Shown here in pieces: positions 14,501 to 27,600 of a DNA stretch of 64,000 nucleotides; positions within the stretch are counted from its first letter, which is position 1, and every line of letters begins with the position of its first letter. The notes beneath the pieces were generated by a model. The model saw only the letters and a program-made list of their open reading frames with translations, was not told the DNA's origin and made no database searches. The position numbers and the translations under genes were made by a program. Source of the DNA: Sclerurus mexicanus (taxonomy: Eukaryota; Chordata; Aves; Passeriformes; Furnariidae); NCBI GenBank assembly GCA_013396755.1, contig VWZF01002261.1, forward strand, positions 3,309,087 through 3,373,086, read 5' to 3'.

Positions 14501-17500
14501 AATTAGAACTAGGCATTTGAGCATATTGACTCAGGCTATGAATTGCACACGAAAGTGAAACCTTCCTTCAGACAACAGAGCGTTCAAAAAACCCCACAAA
14601 AACAAACAAAACCCCCTAGTTTTAAAACAGAGATATTGAAAAGAGCAATTGCAGCAAATAACAAATACAAATTTGTAACTTAGAAATACAAACATGAACT
14701 CCAAGAAAGGTTTACCGAAGTGTATTGATGTCTTCTGTAAATATTTTCTACTTTGAGAAGCAAACTTTTCCCTTTATAGGGAGTGAAATGTACAGTCTCT
14801 AACATAATGAGGTATTGAACACTGATTTATGCTTTCATCAGTCACAGAAAAGGTAGTGTGGAAAGATGAAGCTGATGTTTTCTGTGGTCTGAGACTCACT
14901 GGATGAATGCTCCAGGTCCCCAGAAGCTGGAACCACCACCAGGATAAGCAGCATGAGCTATACTACGGTGGGAGATGAGGAAATATGACCCTTCTTTTCT
15001 ACGGCAGTGTTATTTTATATTGGTTTTAAGTGATTTGTAGGGTGACAATCTAGGATAGTCTGAATCCAGGGGTATTCCCACTGAAGGCGGTTTCAGCATT
15101 CCTAACCTGTGTGACAATCCAAAGCTCATGCATCCTGCAGTAAAAGTATCTGTGCTGTCTCCAGCTGGAAAGATAGACAAGATGAGCTAAGCTTGCTTGA
15201 CAGAGCAAGGAAACTTGTATTTTGGACTTTGGTATGTGTACAAAATGTGACCTTTGGGATGATGAGGTTACAAAAGGCTAATGGCTATGGTCAAAATCAG
15301 TGGTCACAAAAGGCTTCGCTGTGGCAGGGAGCTTCCTCCTGTCATTTTCAGTACCTGACAGCTTCACTTCAGTGAATTCAAATAGTTGTGTTTCTGTAGG
15401 GTGTACAAAGTGAAATTACACACAGCTGGGTTAAAAAACGCACAACACTGAAATTGCTCTATCCATTAGAAAAGGAGTTGTGGTAAGTTAACTGACTTCT
15501 AAAAACATATATATTTATCCATAAACACAGCAGAGATTTGAACACATAAACTACACTTTTCCAGTTCAAACTGCTAAGAATAAAAACAAGCCACAGCATT
15601 TATAATGCTAATATGTAACTAATTGCTGCTTGTTTGTTTTGTTGGTGGATTTTATGCCCTAGGAGTGGCTATTAGGATGCTGAAGGCATTCCCTGTTTGA
15701 AAACAGGATTAGGTGACCAGTATTTTTGCTCCAAACAGGCACAGCTTTGAGTGTCTTGGGTTTGTTGTTTTGTTTTTAAAGAATTATGAAATTATGTAAA
15801 CCAGTAATTTTACAGTCCACATGTAAACATATTTTGGTAGGTGCAAAAGATTTCCCTATTGAAAGGCATATCACAATGAAAATGGGCTAGTTATATGATT
15901 TGTTGTAGCCAAATCTAGTGTTCCTGTGAAAAGTGCATCTATTTTAATATATCGGTCTTAATTTCAAAGTTTATAAATCACTAGGACTGTTAACATCAGG
16001 TGTTCTGCACTGCATGATTGGGGAGGTAGGAAAATTTCTTGCAGGCTTCTTTTCCCAAGGCATATTCTCCCTATATCTCTGCCTCCCAGAATATATCCAG
16101 TTCCTGGGTCTTGGGTGATGGATATCATGGATGGGAGGCTGGACTGAGCCAGGTAAGAAGGAGAACTCAATGAAGGATGAAGTTAAAGTCTCGAGCTGTG
16201 TCACAAGAGAGGTTGAGTGGAGACAGGATGGCAAAAGTACATAGTGCCAGGGATGAGCCAGCTAGGAGAAGGAATAAATACGTTGTGGAGCTAAGCTGGG
16301 AAAATGGAAAACAGTTTAAAAGCATGAGTGAAAGTGAAAAGGCAAGAGAGGTCTACAGGCATGTGAAAAAAAGAATGGAGTTCTTTCGGTAGGCTTATTA
16401 ATTTATGTATTTTCATTTCCATTTCAAAACATAACAAGGTTTCCTTTTCAATTCATTTATCAGGTGTGGTTGAAAAGCAGCATTTGCCACTTTAATAAAA
16501 GCAGAACAAAAGTGGGAGTTTAAATTTGAAACAGTGACACCAGGTCATACAACTTTTCGAGCATAAAATCTAATGAAGATATTTGTTATTCTAAACTTTG
16601 TCTTCCCAGTTTTCAATTGGGAATTTAAGAGACTGGAGTAGTGCAGTAGCAGAGCATTTATGTTAAATGATGAAAGGCAGGTAAACAACTAGAATTGTCT
16701 TTCATAACAAGAAGTAATTTTGAAGTTCTTGGAGGAATCAGATGGACTCTCTGGTCTAAGGACAGATACAGACTATTGGAGCTGCCACTGCAGGGCACAG
16801 AAGGGAGATAAGTTGGGGAGGAGGGGTGGAATTTTGATAGGTTTTGCTTTCAGTCAGTAATGTTTGCATGCTGGTGATTCCCAGTGTGCTGCTTCCCCTT
16901 TTATTAAGCTGCTGTGACTGGTGGAAATCACTTTAATTGGCAGCCCAGGACTGACTCTGGGACAGGTAAGGCTGGGACAGGTCTCATCATTCTTTGCTCC
17001 CTTTACATCAGGGCAGAGGTGATGGAATTCAGGCTCACTTTGTTCTTCATATTTACTGCAGAGGAAATGAGAACACATGACTTTGCAAGCAGATGCAAAA
17101 CAGCATGTGGAATAAAATCCTTTTTAAGGGAACACACTGACTCTGCCAGCTGGGAGACAACGCTCCAGAGAGGTCTAATTAAATCTCTGTCACACAACTC
17201 CTAGTAGGCAGTACAAGATATCATAGGGCAAATACAATGCCTCTGAAGTATAGTGAACTGAAAAAGGTCTGCTTTTATCTGAGAAGTGTTATAATCCTGT
17301 CTAATTAGAGCTTCTAATCCCTAGTTTTAGGCTGTGCTAAATTTGTCCTCTGACTATGCACATCCTATATCCTGCTCTTAATTCCTCTATTCAATTACAT
17401 ACTTTGCTGCTTTTTTTAATTAATTATTTTTATTTTATTTTTGTGTGTGTGTGTCTGTATTTCCATTTCCTGGGCTGTCAGTGTGAATGAGTCACTTTTA

Positions 17501-20500
17501 CAGTCATTACAATGTCACTTTATGCCATTTTCTAGGAATGTCTTTTTTTGGCTACTATGGGAAATGCTAGTTTTTGTTTTGCTTTTTCCAGTTAGCTAGT
17601 TAGAGATAAAAGCCACCCTGAAAAAATGCTTGGATCTAAACAGTCAAGTAACTATAGAAATTGGTGTTGAAGAGACGGCTAAGTAAAAAAAAAACCAAAA
17701 AACGCCATATATATATATATACAGATGTGCACATAACATTTCTGTGTTCAAAGGATGCAAACTGCATGGAGAAGACATTGAGTTTTTAACTTTTCTGCCT
17801 TTAGCAAAGAAAATGTTGAAAGCTTCCTTTTGTCCTGACACCTAAACACAGAAATAAAAGAGTTATAAGACCAGGTAATAAAGATTTGTTACTGGGAGCT
17901 TCCTTGATTGCTCGTGGTCTGCCTTGTCCACCTGTATTTCAGCCTGAGGGAAGCCAATGGCATTATTTGGAAATAAAAGTATTTAATTAAACCAGGAAAT
18001 AAATTCATGCCAATTCTTACCCACAGACCTTTGATCTCCTTTGTCAAGTAATGTTGTTGTTGTCTGTTACAGATATAAAAATATCTCCTTTAAAGGTAGG
18101 TAGTTTGGGAGCAGTGCAGTGCTGGTTCCTAAAGAATTGTATTCATGAAATATGCATTAATGACATTATGATGCAGAGAAAAGCCAGTATTAATGCTGGA
18201 CTGATTCCTGGCTGTCCTAAGCAAGAACCCTTCTGGAGGGTTCACTGCCAGAGATTACTGCCAGAGATTACTCCTTTACTGTTCACTCCCAGAGATTTTC
18301 AGAATTTGGCTTAAATAATCAGACCATTTAACATGAATTATTTAAACTCAAAACATCTCCTATTTTTCCCAACACAGAGAGTCCTTCACAAATGTGTGCA
18401 TCTAATATTTCATTGAGCCAAATGAAGTATTTTGAATTGAGCTTTCCATACAAATGAAATTAAAAAAAAAAAAAACAACAAAAAACCAGAATGCATTAAA
18501 AAAGAAACTTATATTGATATCATAACAGATTTACAGCTTTAAAGTTCTGCTACTGGGCAGCTGAACATCCAGTCAGAAAACTTGTTTTTATTCTAGAGGA
18601 TTTAGATTTTTTAATTGCAAAAGCAGTGTCAAATTCACTTTGATCTTGGGTTTCACTCTTCCTGTAGAAATTATGAGAACTGAACTACAGTAGGATTTAG
18701 AGCATTTTATTACCAAAACCTTAATTCATCCCACCTCCAGCTACCCTGACACAATGTTCTGGGAATGTGTGACCTTCTGGGAAGCTCAGCAAGAGATAAA
18801 GGGGATGGTGTTTGCTCAGTAGACTTTGCAGTAAGGCAGATATGCAGTTATCCAGCCTACGTTTTTACTCTTGGGAACTTGCCCAAGCATCAAGATGCCC
18901 TGCTTTTGACAAGGCACTCTTTCTTCCAAGGGAAATGTAGGAGTTGAGTGGAGGAATAGAAATACTGTACCCTAGGAAGATTTTAGTTTTCTGTACAAAT
19001 TCAGTAATTTAATCCTTATAATCTCACAGTGATGATTATATACGACAGCTCATGATATACAAAATTTTATTTTCAAATGAAAAAATTGAAACTTACTGGG
19101 GATTCCCATTTCTGGCTGATTGTTTTTCTTCTACCTGGGAACAAGCTTTTGAGAATATGGGATGACAGACTAAAAATTGATTACTAAATTTTGCAATCTA
19201 AATCTGTGCTCTACCGATTCCTGGAAGAAAGAACCAAAGCCTCAATTTGAGTGACGAGAAGCCAAATTTGAACAGAATTTTGCTGAACTAGTGAGAGTTT
19301 TCATGCCATGTTTGGTAAAACTCAAATACAGAAAATGAGAGCCCAGGGACAAACTTGGAATTAATCCATGGGCAACTGAGGTTGTGGATAATTTGCAAGT
19401 TCTGTATGTAGAGTCACACTTGTGCCAATGATTGCTTCTAAGGAAAACAATGTGCTAGAAAATTGTTCTTTCCCATGTCATTTCCAAAACTAAAACTGAA
19501 AGTGTACTTGGTAATTTTTAATTCCAGTGAACTCAGAGGAACCAGGTAAGATTTGAAAATTATTGCCATGTATCTAAGTATAAATCTGAATATTTGATGA
19601 TATTTCTGCTTTTATTGAACCTGGATGATGTGAAACTATCAGCATCTTTACTTACATTGTAATGCTAAGTACTTGTGCAATTTGAAATCTTTTAGTTAAT
19701 ATTTCTCCCCATAATGTGTTTCTTAGTTGTGGATTTTCATTTTAATTCTAGTTGATGTCAAACTGACTTCATAACTCAAACTTCTCTCAATTCATAAAGG
19801 CAGTCTTAAACAACTTCAGGTTACCTTGTACAGATACTTTCTTTATAAATTATGACTGGATTTTTTATCAGCAGTGAATAAAAAGATTTGCTGTATGATT
19901 TTCTTTAACCCTTGGATAAAAATGGAAAATTCTTCCAAGGTCATGTACCACAAAGATTTGTATATAAAGGAACTTAAAACTGGAGTTCTAGTTAGAATCA
20001 TGGATAAAGATGCTACTTCTACTTCTTTGAAAAACAGCTAAAAATGAATAATTGTGACTCTTGCATATATTCTCTGTTTACAAAATGTTTCAGAACTTTC
20101 AAAAAGCTGCTTTCTACTCTGAGAGAGGTTATTGCATCTCTAGTAGAAAACAATAATTTCTGGATTTGTTCGCAGAAATAAAAAACAGTTTCTGAGGAAA
20201 GATTTTTGAAATTGTGATTAAAAACACAAAGTGAGATCTGAATTATTTTGTGAAAGATTTTGCCAAACTTATGTGGATAAAGCATTTTATTTGTTAATGT
20301 AGAAATTAAGTTTAATAATTGAGCTTAAAAGGAATGGAAAATATGCATTCCTTTGTTGATTTTGGCAGGAAAGCATTATGATAAAGAAATAAACACTGTT
20401 GTATTTTCTGGCTAAAATAGAAACTCTCTGGATCCTGAAATTCTGTTCCTTTACAATAAGGGGGGAAAAAAAAAAAAAGAGAAGAAAAACAAAGGAATGG

Positions 20501-21553
20501 AGACACCTCTCTGTTTTTCACTACATTATGTAATAAAGCCTTCTAAGGGGAATTGTCAATTTAAAAAATGATCCAAATAATTAGTGCAACTCGTGGTCTG
20601 GTCTGTAATTTCACCATGAGCTACTTGTAAGAATACATTTCTATTCTACTACATGTGCTGCAAGTTGGGAAAACATTAAGTATCCAAGAGGGGAAAAATT
20701 GGTAATTTTTCTAGAGAGGAATGAAAATTCTGCTCTGATTAGTGAAGATTTGCTGCCTTCACAACATGTGAACAAAACCACTCAAGTCTGAACAGTGTCT
20801 GAAGATTAGGAACTTGCCATCCTTAGATCTTTGATTTTTACTAAATTAATATTAATTAACTTAGCAAAAAAACTTAGTATTTACTTTAAGAGAAGAGGAT
20901 ATCTATAGGGAACCCATCTGTTGGGAACAAATAATGTATTTAGCCTATCCTCTAATCAGAATTCTGAGATCCCTAAGGAACTTACAGGGATCTACAAGAT
21001 GTAAAATCTTTCTCAGAGCATAGAAACTCATGTTGCAGAAAGTTCATTGACTCCTGTGAAACGCACCTTGCACAAGAGTCCAGGAACTTGGTAATTATAA
21101 ACTGGTTAAGTATTTGTTAAAAATAGAACCCTGCATTTGTGGCAATGACTGTAGGTTCTGCAGACTGAGTAAAACTTTTTTGGAAGGATTTGGCAACCAA
21201 CTAAACATTTTGTAAAACTGATCATCAGGGCAATAAAAGGGCCAAGTGTTACATTTTGTATCATTATGTATTCCAGAAGGTAATTTCAATTCCGGTTTGA
21301 AGTCAAAGTAACAGCAATGCCTCTAATCTGTCCTGGAAATGGGATAGGAGCTTTGCAATCGCTGAGCACAGCTCTGAGCCCTGTCTCGTTTTCTGTTGTG
21401 CTTACGATATCATTGTACTAACACAGCTCCTGTTATTCCCAAAGCTGCTGATTTCCGTAGCTGTCCATAGGGTAGCGCTACCCTGCTAAGGACTTTGGCA
21501 GAACACTCAAGGAATTCGACTGAAGTGTATATTGTCATCTGTGTGTTATGCAG
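11538..21553 (+). other. TFPI: Intron in the 5' untranslated part of TFPI
   Basis: About 10 kb between the putative first exon and the acceptor TTATGCAG at 21546-21553. It is AT-rich with A and T homopolymers, an AT tract at 17706-17721, and a small triplicated motif around CCAGAGATT at about 18247-18300. No convincing coding segment was found. A 71-codon plus-strand frame at 16177-16392 is hydrophilic and purine-rich but resembles no family known to me. Confidence 0.5.
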
Positions 21554-21673
21554 GGAAGATGAAAGGAAGAAAGAAGGGATGTTCCTTACCTCCAGCCTTT
21601 ATCTTGCTGTTCTTCTGTGTCACTGGGCGTGCAACTACTGAGTCAGATGGCAGCGAAGAAGAGGATGTTGTGG
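21554..21673 (+). CDS. TFPI: TFPI exon with initiator ATG, signal peptide and acidic N-terminus
   Basis: The acceptor TTATGCAG ends at 21553 and the donor GTAAGA begins at 21674. The ATG at 21559 is the first in the exon, five bases past the acceptor. The product starts MKGRKKGCSLPPAF, a basic n-region followed by the hydrophobic core AFILLFFCV, so it is a secretory signal peptide probably cleaved near GRA-TT. After it come acidic residues (SDGSEEED) that match the acidic N-terminus of mammalian TFPI. The exon ends in phase 1, with the final G completing a Gly codon in the K1 exon. Confidence 0.9.
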
Positions 21674-24600
21674 GTAAGAGGTTACTGCAAAACACCTAAA
21701 ACTATCTCAAGCAACAAAGTCCACTCTGTTAAAGTGCGCTGTAGATGTAACTCTATATTTGAGAACTCTTATGGGAAAAGAAACTCGTATGGGAAATTTT
21801 TGAAACTGGGGCTAAGCTAAAAATGGGCTGGTTTCTAACTAGGAGAGAGAGGTGCAGATTTATCTATCAAGCTTTAGCAAAATTGCCTTCTATCAAGGCT
21901 TCTCTTTCCCAAGCATTTTGGAACTTCTAATCCTAATCAAACATTGGGTTAGATATCAAGATGATTCCCTTAAAGCTCTGCTTTATGATCATGGAAAATT
22001 CAGTGTTTAGGGAAAAGAACAAAAAGCTGGCAAACTCAGGTTTTATCTCCCCACGCAAAAGGAGCAGACATATGATGAATAACACTGTAGATTGGTGTTG
22101 CCCAAGTGATTTGGTATCACTGGATAAATGAAGGAGCTGGACTTGATCCTTGTTAATCCCTTCCAACTCAGGGTATTCTATAATTCTCTGATTAAAAAAT
22201 CACAAGATTTGTGTTATGAAAAAGGTGTGACTGTTTAAACTGGGGAGGTTCTTGGATTTTCACCATTGTAAGATCACTGTTTACTTCAATGGATCAGACT
22301 TCTACGTTGGATGTTATTGGGAAAGATATTTTAATTTCCTCCCAAACAATTTTGAGAAAGCAGACAAGGAAAAAATACACTTTTTGGGCCATACTAAGAT
22401 ATTGCTCTTTTCTTTGAGAAAACTATTTAAAATTGTGATCACTTCCTTAAGCTGCAGAGGATCGTGAAGTGGATGCTTCTGTTTCGCAAGTCTGACTTTG
22501 AAGTGTAACTGGGAATGGAGCTAAGAGGAACCCTTCCTTAATGTTGACACTCTACCTAACCTGCCCATGCTTTGTCCTATTTCCATGCAGATTATTTCTC
22601 TTCATCAGTTTTTCAGCAGTGTTCTTTGAGACAGAAATATTAATTGTGCACAGTCATGGCCATACTAAGCTTAGAACCATGTCACAGTTACTCACTGCAA
22701 TTGAAGATATGTGCTATTCTGCATTAAGCTTATGCTTAGCATAGTTGTGTAGTAAAGACTGGTTCATGCCGAATAAATTTGTTTCTTCTTAACCCTGAAG
22801 TGCATAAATGCCCTTCTTATTTGAGGGCAAAGTCACACTTATCCTTACCCTGCAACTCTTAGTCTTATGTAAATCCTTAGCCTAAGCTTGCAGTTTATGA
22901 TGTTCAAATTTGTCACCAGAACAAGAAATCTGCTGACTTTTATTTTTTCCCCCTATTTACTCTGTTTATAAAAGAGAATAAGAAAGTAATCTCAAGGAAA
23001 TTAAACAGTCATTTTACTGGGCATTATTTTTTTCACTGGTTGTTTTTTAACCAGTTGTTTAAAATTATGTGACCAGTAACTGACTTAGCATGAGAAAGAG
23101 TTCTGAACTTCTAGGCTCTAATTCTAAAGTAAAAAACAATCAAATGTGATGATTAGAAATTAAACGAGGATCCTATTTTTGTGGCTACTGAAGACTCAGT
23201 TGCAGTGGTTACAAAAAAATTGTTTTTTCATTACTCTGTTTCCATAAAATGTTTAGATGGCTGCTAATTAAAATCATAGTTGTGGTTTCTCAGGATTTAA
23301 ATTCTGGACTAAGTGAATTTAAATGTAGAAATCTTGTAGGGTACAATTTCATTGATAACATTTAAAGTTAGATGGTTGTAAACCTATGACATATTTCACC
23401 CCAGCATTCCATAAATTGCAGGCATTAAAAGATAAAATAACTTCTGTGCATCAATTATTTGTAATGTCATACTTTTGGGCCACATTGACTACAAGTGCTT
23501 TGTGAATTTCAGAGGTGGGGGTTTTTCTCTATTTAAAATACAAAATTTTGTCTATTTAAATTAAGGTTGCAGGTCAAGTCCATTGAGATAAAAAAAGATT
23601 CATAATTTGTTCTCTTTCAGCTAAACCTATGATTTTTCCACCCATAAGGAAGGGTAATAACAAAAATGAAAGGTATAAAAATAACTAGTTTATGTATACT
23701 GTTCATTAATACCTTATGTGGTTGGCAGCTCTTTAGTTGATGTTCCAAAACCTAAAGAAAATTACTCAAAAATTGAATGTGCTTTTTATTCATATGTGAA
23801 AGTTTGCCAAGAATAAATGTGCATTCTGAAAGAGAGTGTAGGAAACACATGGGTAGGAAGAGCAGGGAACAGTGTGTGGGTGGGAAGCTGTCAAATTGAC
23901 AAAGATGGAGAGAAAAGAAACAGCTATTCATTAGTGACAAGGTGCTTAGTATTGATACCACTTATCAAGGGGAGACATTTACAAGAAAGGCTGGAAAGAT
24001 GACAGCGTATCTTTATAACGAAGGATAACCACGGAAACTCACATAAGGTTGAGAACACATAACCTTAGCAAACAAAAACAGAGAGTATTTTATATAAAAA
24101 GTCAAAAATATTCCTGACCTTCATATTCTCAATTTATACAGTTCTGTTCTGAGAAGCAACTAAGCCATTAAACTGTTGGTTTTCATATTTATTGTGGTGC
24201 AGGCGTAGGATAGAAGTCAGTACTCTTTCTAACGAAAAGGAGGTCTTTATAACAAGCAGCCCTGCAGATTATCCTTAAGAGACTGAAAGTCAAATTAAAA
24301 TCTTTTGTTATGCCTAGAGCCAGGAGGAAAGGTATTGTTTTCTCTTGTATTAATGTAAGAGGATTAGAAATGTTATTCACCACTACTGCTTCTGTAATGT
24401 TACACTGCTTGCTAGAAAAGAGTGAGAAGAGTGCCTTGCCTTGATCGCCTGTGGTCGCTGTGCTCAGGGCTGCACTGTTGGAGCTCTCACAATGCAATTA
24501 CTGCACTGAATTAATAGTGGCTGTCAGTGTGTTAAACACTCATGTCTTGAGCTGCAAAAGTTGCCGTGTGAATGACAAATGTGAGAATGGCTGGGTCTTG

Positions 24601-27600
24601 GCCCGTATCCTCTTTGACAGGTGACAGAAGCGGGAAGGCTGAAGGAATGGAAGAAGGTACTGACCAAACATCTGCAATGAGCTCCTGCTCACTGTGAACC
24701 ATTTCATCAGCGTTACTTTGCCCTTACCACAAACTATGGAATAAAATGACTAAATGAGTGTTCAGTGCTTTCACTTAAGAAAACTTATGTAGCTGATGCA
24801 ATAAAGTCATTAAATCAAAAAATTGAGGAGTGTGGGGAGCGGGGGAGTGGGGCAGGGAGAAAGAGGAGAGAAACTTTTGCTTTGCTTTATTTTAATTTTA
24901 GCATGATAAGTAATAACTTTTGTGTGACAATGACCAACAGCTGTAACAGTTATTTAATGCATTTCGAATGAAACAAAATCTTCTTGGTCTAGGGTAGTAC
25001 AGTCCTATAATTATATAGATTTTCTAATTTATTTGAATCAGATGCCTAAATTGAATGAGTAATAAATATCCAACAGGGCCAGATCCACTGTGGAAGGTTA
25101 AACTAATTTACTTTTTTTAAATGACAATTGTAAAGTGCTAAACTTAAGAAGGAGAATCACGGCATTCATAAATACAGGGTGTAAAATAGCTATTGAAGCA
25201 CTTGTATGACGAGGTTATATTTGCCAGAAAGCAAATGTAAGTTTCAGAGCATTACAACAGTAATACAATGTTGCTTTAAAAAAAGGCAGGTGATTTTGTG
25301 TTGTACTAAGAAAAAAAAACCCAAAACCCAAAGGTTAATTTTTCCACTCTATTTGCCACTGTAATGCCACAGGTAGGGGATTACATTCAGCTCTGGGCAG
25401 CACACTTTGACTGTAATCCAACCAATAGGAAAGATCCAAATAACAGTTATAAAAGGATTAGAAAGCAAGGCAAATAAAAAGATTGGAAGAAATTAGTTTA
25501 TTTAGTACGGAGATAATTAAGAGGAGACAAAAGTCTTCCAAGAAGAAAAGAAAGGAAGTAGACCAGAGGTGGCCTACTGAAGTGGTTCAGTGAGTGCAAG
25601 GCAGCTGCTGCCCCGTGAAGGCTTCAAGCAGTCTAGGAAGAAGCCAAACCTGGAGAGCCCAAAATAAAGGTTATAAGTGCAGGATGCCACTTTCTCTCCT
25701 GCAGCAACCTTGAATTGCAAGACAGAAATGGTGGATTTAAAAATAAACCCCAATTTTTTTATGTATATGTATATGGTTTTAAATAATTTTGTCTATGTAG
25801 GAAGAAAGAAAAATATTGTTTAGTATATAATAAAGAATATTTAGGTGGTATATTACAAAGAAGGCCTGTCTTGCAAGAAGGGTATTGGAATGCTGGAAGT
25901 GACTTTTCAGGTTGCTGAGAATTTTATTCCACTTGAAGTCAACTCTGTTGGCGTGCCTATGAGTTTTAACTTCCTATGTTTCTATTGAAGAATATTCACT
26001 GACCTTTCTGACAGATATCTTCTCTAAATGTCATATCCTGTGCTCTTCACACAGCACCTAAAATGCAGTAGTGACCATTTGTTCCAGTGGTCAAGAGCAG
26101 AGGATGAAGCCTTATACTAAGAATTAGTTTTCTTGAGTTGTATTCCACACATGAAATGAGTACAGGCAGATTTGTGTCTGTGCAGATCTAATGGCCAAAC
26201 ACTCCTGGCTTGCCTTCTCATCTGCTGCTCTAATCTGAGAAGGAAAGCTAATTTCATATCAGCTGTGCGAGTTAAGTGTTTCCAGGTGTGAAATAATGGG
26301 GAAGAATTCTTTCAGTGTTCCCAGACACAAGAATGATTCAGTTCCGGTGAGTCCGTTGGAGACTTCTTCAGTCACTTGGTTGCTGTTTAAAGTTGGAGGG
26401 TTTAGCCCCTGGGGCTTTCGCAGGGTACAGATTTTAGTCAAACTATGGCAACTTTCTAGCATTCTTCAGAAACTAAATGTGCAGTTGCCAAGAAGTGTGA
26501 CACAGCTAGTCATTATGCTTGCAGCAGATGTCAGTACATCTGACAGTGGTTAACAGTGTCCCTGTGACTGCAGAGGAAAGGCCTTAGAGGTAAGCAAAAC
26601 AATGTGTTATTTCTGTGGGTTTGAGGGAAATAGGCTAGGACTTGAGACCAGAAAGTTCCCAAGATAAACTCTAAGCCATTTGTTCGTCATCTTTGTATAG
26701 TTTTGCAATTATGCTCGCACACTGTTTCTATTTTGATAGCCTGCAACAGTGGTGTGGTGTAATGTAGCAAACCAAATGGGCTGACATAACTCTGTTTGAA
26801 ATTTCAATAGTTAAGAAACCTCTGAAGTTTTCACAACCTCTTGTAGAGTGAACGGGGTCAGTGCCACAGGTCATGTAGGATCTCTCATTTCTTGTGTTCC
26901 AAGAAAATGACGTGTTTCTAAACCAGCTGCCAGCCCTCACCCCAACCACAGTTGAGTTTGATCAGTTCCTGTGGAGATTTGAATGTTTGATTTTAGCATT
27001 TCAGGAGTAAGTTCATAAGTTACTGAAAACTTTGATGTTTTGAAGGCACTTTTTCCTCGGTAGTGAGTGGGGGAATTCCAAAGTTTCATTTTGCAATACA
27101 GTATCCTCTCAACTTTTAAAGTTGAGCCTTGTTAAGCATCTTCCAAGGGATTTGCAAACCTGCTGTAGAACTTTAGAACCTTTGAAAAACAACTTGGAAT
27201 TTACTCTGACTTCTAAATACCAATTCTTTTTGGGTGCAGGAAGACCCAGATAAGGAAAATGACAAGAAACAAAATTCCAAAATATTCTTTGGCAAGCTGA
27301 GTTTCACACCAAGTGTACCCAATTTAACCTCTTGTAATTATTCATTTTATTTCATCAACATTACGGTCTTCATTAATATTTTCAGATTTATATTCCTAAC
27401 TTCAAAATGTATAAATACATTTTCACCAGTGAGGAAAAAGTCACAAACTACTTTAGAGACTGAATGGTTTAATTAGAATTTTGAAATTAGTCATCTTCAT
27501 ATGTATTCTAACACCAAATGGTCTCCACTTTTGGAAGATCTCATTGTGTGCTACAATTATTCTGTTGATGGTAATTGGGTGATAAAGGTTATTAATTTTT

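Noticed and set aside
16177..16392. 71-codon hydrophilic plus-strand frame with charged, helix-like sequence
   Set aside because: No recognised family, no splice or promoter context, and purine-rich composition readily yields Lys/Glu/Arg-rich frames. Not listed as a gene.
18240..18300. Three near-repeats of CCAGAGATT considered as a minisatellite
   Set aside because: Only three imperfect units over 60 bases, too few to call a repeat array.
24189..24497. 102-codon minus-strand frame in a TFPI intron
   Set aside because: No domain, no conservation evidence; length is within chance expectation for 64 kb on six frames.
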